Positions 55,843 through 64,000 of a stretch of DNA of 64,000 nt are shown one piece after another (the stretch's first letter is position 1; each line of letters opens with the position of its first letter). The stretch spans positions 62,001 to 126,000 of the forward strand of contig NZ_UPSE01000073.1 in NCBI RefSeq assembly GCF_900573885.1. The letters run 5' to 3'. The notes under the pieces are model-generated. The model was not told where the DNA came from and did not search any database. It saw nothing but the letters and a program-made list of their open reading frames with translations. The DNA comes from Pseudomonas viridiflava (lineage in GTDB: Bacteria > Pseudomonadota > Gammaproteobacteria > Pseudomonadales > Pseudomonadaceae). Both the position numbers and the translations under genes were made by a program.

Positions 55843-56050
55843 CGGTTACCTATTCGCTACTGAAACGTCGGTTGCTGTCATCCTAGCTTGCCTCGGCAAG
55901 CGCCGCAGCCCCTTTCAAGAATGCTGACGGGCTGAGAGGATAGCCGCCCGCGTAAAAGCCACAACCTCCGAACTCATGTGGGTAACGGCAGTCGAAGCCC
56001 GACACTTGCCGTTTTTTACCCGCCTGAATTTGCCGCTGCCAAGGAATGCC

Positions 56051-56797
56051 ATGTCCCTGTTGAAAGCCTGTTCCCCTCTCGCTCTGGCCCTGCTGCTCGG
56101 CGGCTGCGCCAGCCTGTTTCAGCCCGACTTGACCGACAAGCTGGACGTTAAACGCACGGCCTGGGAACACACCCAGCCGGGCTGCCAGGGCAGCGATTGT
56201 CCGTTGGTCAATATCGACACCGTCAGCTTTGCCGACGAGCCGCAGCTGACTGCCTTGATCGACCAGCGCCTGCGCCAGATGACCATCAACACCCCCGACG
56301 CCACCTTGCCGGCCACCCTGCAGAGCTACGAAAAAAGCTTTCTGCAATCAGCCGAGCCGGGTTGGTCGAGCTACCTGCAAGCCAAAGTACGCGAGCAGCA
56401 TGACGGCCTGGTGATCATCGAACTGTCGAGCTACCTGTTCACCGGCGGCGCCCACGGCATGCCGGGTCGGCAGTTGATCAACTACGACCGCAAGCTGCAC
56501 AAGGTACTGACCCTGCAAGACATTCTGGTTCCCGGCCAGGAAGCTGCCTTCTGGCAAGCGGCCGAGTTGGCGCACAAAGGCTGGCTGATGGCCAACAAGC
56601 TCGACCAGGATCCGGAATTCATCAAGAACTGGCCGTTCCTGCGTACCGAGAACATTGGCCTGACCTTTGGTGCGGTCAGCTTGCTGTACGACGTGTACAG
56701 CATCGCGCCGTACTCCTCGGGTCACCCCGAGCTGAAGATTCCGTACCCGCGCTTGAACGGCATCGTTAAGCCGCAGTATTTCCCGGGTCGCGGTTAA
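56051..56797 (+). CDS. RsiV/DUF3298-type lipoprotein
   Basis: A 248-residue lipoprotein with lipobox LLGGC at residue 19. The body contains a PdaC/DUF4163-like N-terminal half (YSSYLFTGGAHG-type sequence seen as ELSSYLFTGGAHGM) and the DUF3298/RsiV-like C-terminal half (LTLQDILVPGQE, LTFGAVSLLYDVYSIAPYSS). In Bacillus, RsiV binds lysozyme; here the role is unknown. The ATG at 56051 with AAGGA seven bases ahead is chosen; the frame is open to 55976. The upstream 208-base gap (55843-56050) has no gene. Confidence 0.83.
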   Translation: MSLLKACSPLALALLLGGCASLFQPDLTDKLDVKRTAWEHTQPGCQGSDCPLVNIDTVSFADEPQLTALIDQRLRQMTINTPDATLPATLQSYEKSFLQSAEPGWSSYLQAKVREQHDGLVIIELSSYLFTGGAHGMPGRQLINYDRKLHKVLTLQDILVPGQEAAFWQAAELAHKGWLMANKLDQDPEFIKNWPFLRTENIGLTFGAVSLLYDVYSIAPYSSGHPELKIPYPRLNGIVKPQYFPGRG

Positions 56798-56858
56798 TTG
56801 GAAAAGCATCGCGGCTAATCGGAATGCCGCCCAACCGCTCCCACAGGAATCGCACACC

Positions 56859-56886
56859 TGTAGGAGTGGCTTCAGCCGCGAGCTTT
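56859..56886. repeat. Pseudomonas REP unit
   Basis: TGTAGGAGTGGCTTCAGCCG followed by CGAGC is a second REP, with inner palindrome GGCTTCAGCC. It fills the gap between the convergent RsiV-like and cytX genes, ending at the cytX stop codon. Confidence 0.82.
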
Positions 56887-58173
56887 TTACGCCCGCGCGG
56901 CCATCGTTCTGGCGCCCACGCTGCCCAACCCGAACTGCAACAGGCCCGCCACGATCAGCGCAGGCAATGTCGCCCCCAGTTCCGGGTAGAAGTTGGCCAG
57001 CAAATGGTAAGTCGCCACGCCACCCGCCCAGGCTGCCAGAGCGGACCAGCGCAAGGCGTGGTGCATCACCGCGCTGGCGCGGCGGCGCAGGATGAAGTGG
57101 TCGACTAGCACCACGCCAAACAGCGGCGCGAATACCGAGCCGATCAGCAGCAGGAAGTTCTGGTACTGCGCCAACGGGGCCACGCAGGCGATCACCGTGC
57201 AGATCACGCCGATGGCGAGCGCCAGATGCTCCACTTTCACCCGCACAAAGGTGCCGCTGGAAACGGCAGCCGAGTGGACGTCGGCGAAAGCGTTTTCCGA
57301 TTCATCGAGCAAAATCAGCAGCAACGGAATACCCAGGCCGGCGCCCGCCAGTGCCAGCAGCAGCGCGTTCACTTCACCGCTCGGCGCGAACGCCAGGGTG
57401 TACGCCACGCCCAGCCCCATCAGCCATACGTTGCCGACAAAAAAGCCCACCGCGGTGCCGCCGAACACGCTGCCGGCGCGTTTGCCGAAGCGCGAGTAGT
57501 CGGCGATCAGCGGCAGCCACGACAGCGGCATGGCGATAGCGATGTCAAAACCCAGTGCAAACGGCAGCGAGCCGTCGCCGCGCTGCGCCCACAAGCTGGC
57601 GAGGTCGGCCTTGGCAAACAGGTTCCAGGTCAGCCAGATGCAGGCGCCGAGCAACAGCCAGATGCCCCATTTGCGCAGCACTTTGCGCACGAAGGTCAGG
57701 GGGCCGGTGACCGCCAGCAGGGTGACCAGGGCGCCGAACAGCAACGTCCAGAGCAGGGGTTGCGTCCACAGGCTTTCTTCGCCGAACGCGCGGGTGGCCA
57801 GCAGGCTGGCGGCGTCGCGCATCACGATGATTTCGAACGAGCCCCAGCCAATCAGCTGTAGCAAATTCAGCAGCGCCGGCAGGCTGGCGCCGTGGTTGCC
57901 GAGGCTGAGTTTGATGGCGGCCATGGATGCCAGACCGGTGTCACTGCCAATCACGCCAACGGCCGCCAGCAGCAACACGCCGACGGCGGTGCCCAGGGCA
58001 ATCGCCAGCAGGCCGAACGCCAGGCCGAGGCCGGGGGCGAGGAGGGCGCCGGTTTGCAGCACCATCAGGCCGATGCCGAGGGAAAACCACAGGGAAAACA
58101 GATCTCGCGCGCCGAACACGCGCTGGCTGGCCGGGACGGCAAGATCGGGGGAATAGGTGCTGGGTGTGTTCAC
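56887..58173 (-). CDS. cytX: Hydroxymethylpyrimidine transporter CytX (NCS1 family)
   Basis: A 428-residue inner-membrane permease with about 12 helices. The start FGARDLFSLWFSLGIGLMVL and QLIGWGSFEIIVMRDAAS are typical of CytX, proposed to import HMP for thiamine salvage. It begins with GTG at 58173. It lies downstream of thiC on the same strand, with a family C repeat in the 197-base gap, so it may be cotranscribed with thiC under the TPP riboswitch or be cut off from it by the repeat hairpin. Confidence 0.83.
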   Translation of the reverse strand: MNTPSTYSPDLAVPASQRVFGARDLFSLWFSLGIGLMVLQTGALLAPGLGLAFGLLAIALGTAVGVLLLAAVGVIGSDTGLASMAAIKLSLGNHGASLPALLNLLQLIGWGSFEIIVMRDAASLLATRAFGEESLWTQPLLWTLLFGALVTLLAVTGPLTFVRKVLRKWGIWLLLGACIWLTWNLFAKADLASLWAQRGDGSLPFALGFDIAIAMPLSWLPLIADYSRFGKRAGSVFGGTAVGFFVGNVWLMGLGVAYTLAFAPSGEVNALLLALAGAGLGIPLLLILLDESENAFADVHSAAVSSGTFVRVKVEHLALAIGVICTVIACVAPLAQYQNFLLLIGSVFAPLFGVVLVDHFILRRRASAVMHHALRWSALAAWAGGVATYHLLANFYPELGATLPALIVAGLLQFGLGSVGARTMAARA

Positions 58174-58240
58174 GGCTTTTTTGTTCTCGGGGGACGCGTT
58201 GGTGGTGAGTGTGGGGTTCGTCTGACTGGCCCGTTCCCTT

Positions 58241-58357
58241 CACCCTAGCCCTCTCCCCGCTGGGGCGAGGGGACTGATCGCTGGTGTGTCGCGAATGTTC
58301 GCTGCAGCCTGAATCCGCCCCCTCTTCCCTCGTGGGAGAGGGTTGGGGTGAGGGGGG
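58241..58357. repeat. Family C palindromic repeat
   Basis: CACCCTAGCCCTCTCCCCGC faces GGGAGAGGGTTGGGGTGAGG. It resembles 40717. It lies between the thiC stop and the cytX start. Confidence 0.85.
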
Positions 58358-58370
58358 ACGTTGCTGTCGC

Positions 58371-60272
<1,902 letters not shown>

Positions 60273-60370
60273 TCATCCTGAACGGGATTGTCGGAGTGAA
60301 CCTGATACGGACGGAGGCGCACCGGGGCTGGTGCCAGAGGACTCGCAAGCAGATGGCAGGCGAGCAATCT

Positions 60371-60455
60371 TGTTCCCTACGCAGGCGTTAACCTGATCAG
60401 GTTCAACGGGATCCGGATTAACCGATCTCAGCCTTTCACTCAAGGCACCCCGACA
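60371..60455 (-). promoter_or_regulatory. TPP riboswitch (THI element)
   Basis: Read on the minus strand it shows the THI boxes in order: GGGGTGCC, GGCTGAGA, TTGAACCTGATCAGGTTAA and GCGTAGGGAA. It lies in the thiC 5' leader. Binding of thiamine pyrophosphate would switch off thiC, and cytX too if cotranscribed. Confidence 0.93.
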
Positions 60456-60707
60456 AGAACCCGGCCACTCTAAACAAGGGTTGGAAGAAAACCAACCCCG
60501 AAGTCAAAAAAGTCTGACCGGTGCGTCGGATCATGACGACAACGGCGTCTCCGAAAGATGATTGTTGCGGGCAGGCAACATAGCTTGTCGCAAACTACAC
60601 TCACGGCGCGTTCAGGCCCCTTGACCCTCTGCATCGCGCCCCTTAGCCTTGCCCATCACCGCCCCACTGCCGCTGGTTCAGGGGCCACACCAATTAGGAT
60701 GATTAGC

Positions 60708-62156
60708 ATGCTGCGCAGACTTTCCCTGGCACTTGCCGTGGCTTCAGCATCGAGTGGTGCTGCCTGGGCAGCGGAAGCTCCCCTTTCGGCAAAAACCGAC
60801 CTGGTGAGCGTTTATCAGGAAGCGGTGAACAACAACGCCGACCTGGCCGCCGCCCGCGCCGATTATGAAGCCCGCAAAGAAGTGGTGCCCCAGGCCCGCG
60901 CCGGCCTGCTGCCGAATATTTCCGGCGGTGCCAACATGAACGACACCCGCACCAAGGTCGAAACCTCTGCCGGTGACCCGACCCTGAGCCGCAGCGGCAC
61001 CGTTTACCAGGCCACGCTGAGCCAACCGATTTTCCGCGCCGACCGCTGGTTCCAGTTGCAAGCGGCCGAAGCCATCGACGAGCAAGCCTCGCTCGAATTG
61101 TCCGCCACCGAACAGAACCTGATTCTGCAAACCGCCGAAGCCTACTTCGCCGTGCTGCGCGCGCAAGACAACCTGGCCTCTACCAAGGCCGAAGAAGCGG
61201 CCTTCCAGCGTCAGCTTGACCAGGCCAACGAGCGCTTCGACGTGGGCCTTTCGGATAAAACCGACGTGCTCGAAGCCCAGGCCAGCTTCGACACCGCCCG
61301 CGCCAACCGCATCCTGGCGCAGCGCTCGGTGGATGATTCGTTCCAGTCGTTGGTCACCCTGACCAACCGCGACTACAACTCGGTCGAAGGCATCAAGCAC
61401 ACCCTGCCCGTGCTGGCGCCGACGCCGAATGACGCCAAGGCCTGGGTCGACACCGCCGCGCAGCAGAACCTCAATCTGCAAGCCAGCAACTTTGCGGTCG
61501 ATGCTGCGGAAGAAACCCTGCGCCAACGCAAAGCCGGCCACGCGCCGACCGTCGACGCCGTGGCGCAATACCAGCGCGGCGACAACGACAGCCTCGGCTA
61601 CGTCAACAGCGGCACCTTTGGCGCGCCGCGCTACAACGGCGACGCCGAACAGCGCAGCATCGGCCTGCAACTGAATATTCCGATCTACAGCGGCGGCCTC
61701 ACCAGTTCGCAAGCGCGCGAGGCCTACCAGCGTCTGAACCAGGCCGAGCAGCAGCGCGAAAGCCTGCGTCGCCAGGTGGTGGAAAACACCCGCAACCTGC
61801 ACCGCGCGGTGAACACCGACGTGGAAACCGTGCAGGCGCGCAAGCAGTCGATCATCTCCAACCAGAGCGCCCTGGAAGCCACCGAAATCGGTTACCAGGT
61901 CGGTACGCGCAACATCGTCGACGTGCTCGACGCCCAGCGTCAGCTCTACAGCTCGGTGCGCAACTACAACAACGCCCGTTACGACTACATTCTCGACAAC
62001 CTGCGCCTGAAACAGGCCGCCGGCACGTTGAGCCCGGCAGACCTGGAAACCCTGGCGCGCTTCCTCAAGCCAGACTACAACCCGGACAAGGATTTCTTGC
62101 CGCCAGATCTGGCGAAGTCGGCCGAGCAGAACCTGCGCGCTAAGCCTGACTACTGA
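60708..62156 (+). CDS. tolC: TolC-family outer membrane efflux channel (OpmH-like)
   Basis: A 482-residue outer-membrane trimeric channel protein for type I secretion or efflux. The signal peptide MLRRLSLALAVASASSGAAW-A precedes two tandem OEP repeats of alpha-helical barrel. Signatures include DLVSVYQEAVNNNADLAAAR near the start, FDVGLSDKTDVLEAQASFDT in the first repeat and YQVGTRNIVDVLDAQRQLY in the second. AGGA lies eight bases before the ATG at 60708. No periplasmic adaptor or pump is nearby, as usual for TolC. Confidence 0.94.
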   Translation: MLRRLSLALAVASASSGAAWAAEAPLSAKTDLVSVYQEAVNNNADLAAARADYEARKEVVPQARAGLLPNISGGANMNDTRTKVETSAGDPTLSRSGTVYQATLSQPIFRADRWFQLQAAEAIDEQASLELSATEQNLILQTAEAYFAVLRAQDNLASTKAEEAAFQRQLDQANERFDVGLSDKTDVLEAQASFDTARANRILAQRSVDDSFQSLVTLTNRDYNSVEGIKHTLPVLAPTPNDAKAWVDTAAQQNLNLQASNFAVDAAEETLRQRKAGHAPTVDAVAQYQRGDNDSLGYVNSGTFGAPRYNGDAEQRSIGLQLNIPIYSGGLTSSQAREAYQRLNQAEQQRESLRRQVVENTRNLHRAVNTDVETVQARKQSIISNQSALEATEIGYQVGTRNIVDVLDAQRQLYSSVRNYNNARYDYILDNLRLKQAAGTLSPADLETLARFLKPDYNPDKDFLPPDLAKSAEQNLRAKPDY

Positions 62157-62168
62157 TTGATGCCCGAT

Positions 62169-62199
62169 AAAAAGCCCCGCCAAGTGCGGGGCTTTTTTT
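62169..62199 (+). terminator. Intrinsic terminator after tolC
   Basis: The stem GCCCCGC/GCGGGGC with loop CAAGT is followed by seven T's and preceded by A's. It lies ten bases after the tolC stop. Confidence 0.92.
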
Positions 62200-62214
62200 G
62201 GGTCATCCGACCGG

Positions 62215-62330
62215 CTTCCGGGGCGTCGGCCATGCTGCGTTGCGTCCTCGCTTTTGGTGCTCACGTACTCGAGTACGCTGCGCTCAAAAGCTCCGGGGCG
62301 CCTTGCCTGACCTTAGCCCCGAAACCCTCG
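62215..62330. repeat. Palindromic intergenic element after tolC
   Basis: The centre ACGTACTCGAGTACG is nearly perfectly palindromic; CTTTTG and CAAAAG flank it as an outer pair. It ends with CTTAGCCCCGAAACCCTC, an 18-mer also found at 7723. It is probably another interspersed extragenic element; no gene is visible in 62200-62379. Confidence 0.6.
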
Positions 62331-62379
62331 ATCGAGTAACGGCCGCCATTTATAAGAGCTCGGCCGCCCTGTCCGTCTC

Positions 62380-62907
62380 CTATCGTCTGATTGCCTTGCG
62401 GGCGAAGATTCCGGTCACCGCCACAACCACACACGGCAACCACACCCACCGCGCCTCGGAGGCCAGTACGGCGAGCCCGCGTTCGCTGAAGAAGCCGTTG
62501 ATAAACGGCGATACCGCAATCGGGCGCCAGGGGGCGAAGAAGCGCTGTTCGCTCCAGGGCCATAACCACGCGACGCCCAGTCCGCCGTTAGTCAGGGCGT
62601 CCAGCACGCTATGGGAGGCCGCGGCCAGCGCGAGGAAAACGCCGGCTTTGAGCCGGCCGCTGTTCAGCAGTGGCGCAAACAAAACGCCCAGCACGCCCAT
62701 CAAGGCAGCGAAGGCGAGCGAGTGACTGGCGCCGCGATGGCCAAAGCTGTCGGCGTAGGCAATGCCGAATTTGAAGGCGACGACGTCCGCGTCCGGCAAG
62801 CAGGCGGCGAGCATGCCGGCCAGCAGCAGGCGTGTGGGGATAACCCGGCTGCCCAGCGCCAGGCCAATGGCGAGGACGGGCAGCGGGTGGGTGATAAGGG
62901 TGGTCAA
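62380..62907 (-). CDS. YdjM-type membrane protein, putative metal-dependent hydrolase
   Basis: A 175-residue inner-membrane protein with about four helices, matching the YdjM/LexA-regulated hydrolase family (PF04307). The key region is CLPDADVVAFKF followed by FGHRGASHSLAF and ASHSVLDALT, where His/Asp could bind metal. It begins with TTG at 62907, overlapping the upstream stop (TTGA); no ATG fits the first helix. The role is unknown; E. coli YdjM is SOS-induced. Confidence 0.8.
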   Translation of the reverse strand: MTTLITHPLPVLAIGLALGSRVIPTRLLLAGMLAACLPDADVVAFKFGIAYADSFGHRGASHSLAFAALMGVLGVLFAPLLNSGRLKAGVFLALAAASHSVLDALTNGGLGVAWLWPWSEQRFFAPWRPIAVSPFINGFFSERGLAVLASEARWVWLPCVVVAVTGIFARKAIRR

Positions 62908-64000
62908 GGACGGGCAGGTTGTTCGTGCATGCGCGCCAGCTGGCGCTCAAGCAGCGACGGGTATGGCTCCAGCAGACGCTCGACGCAGCACGCGCCTTCC
63001 GGGCTGGCAATCGGGCGGATGCGCACGCGTTGGCGCAGCAGCAAGTCGTCGCCAATGCTGCGCTCGACCAGCAGCAGATTGCGGCTGTGTTGCGACAGCG
63101 CCAGTGCATCTTGCGCCGTGTCGCTGAGCAGCAGGTCGCCCTGGCTGAGGTCGCCGAGGTCTTCGCCGGCGGTGAGGCCGAGCTGCAATTGCAAGGTAAT
63201 GCCGCTGTCGGCCACTTCGATCTGCAGCGCATGGCCCAGGGCACGCATCAACTCGCCACAGCAGATGGCGTGGGTGAGGTAGTCTTCGCCGCTGTCGTCG
63301 CTGTTGAACAGCATCAGGCTGCTGCCGTCTTTCAGGGTGTGCAGCACGCCGTTGTACAGCGACGCGGCCTGGTCGAGGCAATCGCGGTAGCGCTGCAGCA
63401 GATCCATCAAGCGCGCGCGCGGCAAGCGGCGCAGTTGTTCCTGGGCGCCGAGCTGAATGGCCAGTACGGCGGTCAGTTCAGGCTTGTCTGGCTCGGGGGC
63501 GTAATCGTCTTCTTCAACGTCGAGCACCGGATCCTGCAGGTCGGCGAACGGGTCGTCTTCATCCAGCGGCGCCTGAATCGGTTTTACCCGCAGCGGTGAT
63601 TGCACGCGGCGCGGTGGCTCGCGCAGGTCGTCATCGTCGCTGTCGTAACTGTCATCGCGCAGGTCGCGCACTTCGAACTCAGGCTCGTCGTCGGCGTCTT
63701 CGTCTACGTAGGCGTCATCATCTTCGGCGAAGGTGTGCTCGTCGTCTTCGTAGTCGTCTTCGTCATATTCGGGCTCTGGCGGCGCGACCGGTTTCGGTTT
63801 TTCCGGCACCAGGCGCGATTGCAGCTGGCGGGCCAGATCACCGATTTCATCGTTGCGCCCGGCAGCTGGTGCCGGATCATCCGGGTCGCGCAGCCACAGG
63901 CGCAGCTGCATCAGCGGCGTGGAAATGTGACGCCCCAGGCGCAGGCTCAGGCTCAAGGTCAGGGCCAGCAGAATCAGGCTGAGCAAGCCCATGCTTTGCA
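62904..64000 (-). CDS. Membrane protein with HAMP-like and acidic linker, N-terminus outside window
   Basis: The frame is open to the window edge: codons before the Met at 63992 read Gln-Ser, so the true start is probably outside. From that Met the visible part has a hydrophobic helix (LLSLILLALTLSLSL), a HAMP-like segment (RHISTPLMQLRLWL and DEIGDLARQL), a strongly acidic Asp/Glu linker and a C-terminal domain that resembles a class III cyclase fold without its clear catalytic metal residues. It could belong to the AhpA/YtjB group of serB-adjacent membrane proteins; I cannot confirm. It is coupled to the YdjM-type gene by TTGA. Confidence 0.6.
   Translation of the reverse strand, partial: QSMGLLSLILLALTLSLSLRLGRHISTPLMQLRLWLRDPDDPAPAAGRNDEIGDLARQLQSRLVPEKPKPVAPPEPEYDEDDYEDDEHTFAEDDDAYVDEDADDEPEFEVRDLRDDSYDSDDDDLREPPRRVQSPLRVKPIQAPLDEDDPFADLQDPVLDVEEDDYAPEPDKPELTAVLAIQLGAQEQLRRLPRARLMDLLQRYRDCLDQAASLYNGVLHTLKDGSSLMLFNSDDSGEDYLTHAICCGELMRALGHALQIEVADSGITLQLQLGLTAGEDLGDLSQGDLLLSDTAQDALALSQHSRNLLLVERSIGDDLLLRQRVRIRPIASPEGACCVERLLEPYPSLLERQLARMHEQPARP

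Noticed and set aside
55925..56010. THI-like string GGCTGAGAGG and CATGTGGGTAACGGCAG upstream of the RsiV-like gene
   Set aside because: It recalls a TPP riboswitch, but the CUGG/CCAG stem and the GCGxAGGGAA box are missing. Infernal with RF00059 would settle it.

Overview
The window is a chromosomal segment of a gammaproteobacterium that I read as a Pseudomonas or close relative. The basis is high GC, Pseudomonas-type REP units (TGTAGGAGCGGCTTTAGCC), and gene neighbourhoods I recognise from Pseudomonas: yggX-mutY-asmA; hisB-hisH-DUF2164-hisA-hisF followed by three periplasmic binding-protein paralogues, ctpA and envC; hutF/hutC-hutD/hutH; wapO-wapH-waaL-msbA-hldE; waaA; parE-parC; cpdA-DUF1249-nudF; thiC-tolC. 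No phage, plasmid, CRISPR or complete insertion sequence is visible.

Layout. 1-1.6 kb: a gene-poor edge with a palindrome and a Fic-domain gene beside tRNA-Phe. 1.7-5.9 kb: iron trafficking, DNA repair (mutY), AsmA and a PanZ-like protein, all minus strand. 6.0-7.8 kb: an OFA-family transporter. 7.8-10.9 kb: the late histidine pathway. 11.0-13.6 kb: three tandem binding-protein paralogues. 13.7-16.4 kb: an S41 protease and an EnvC-type amidase activator. 16.6-21.1 kb: part of the histidine utilisation regulon, with two matching HutC-type operators. 21.3-34.9 kb: a lipopolysaccharide outer-core and export locus. It holds a carbamoyltransferase, WapH, two unfamiliar glycosyltransferases, WaaL, a WaaZ-like protein, a kinase-fold protein, MsbA, Mig-14, DnpA and HldE. 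35-42 kb: two acyl-CoA dehydrogenases and small metabolic genes. 42.2-43.5 kb: waaA. 43.6-46.2 kb: a putative secreted M66-type metalloprotease, the most clearly accessory gene. 46.2-52.9 kb: a lipoprotein and the topoisomerase IV genes, with two small genes between parE and parC. 52.9-55.8 kb: yqiA, cpdA, DUF1249 and nudF. 56-60.5 kb: an RsiV-like lipoprotein, then thiamine genes cytX and thiC under a TPP riboswitch. 60.7-64 kb: TolC, a YdjM-type membrane protein and a partial membrane protein.

Most genes are orthodox and form short translationally coupled operons with ATGA, GTGA or TAATG overlaps. The less ordinary content is the LPS locus (WaaZ-like and capsule-synthase-like proteins in a pseudomonad core cluster, plus a kinase fold lacking the usual catalytic aspartate), the M66-type protease with three C-terminal repeats, and invasion of intergenic gaps by several palindromic repeat families. 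One repeat copy encodes the end of hutD.
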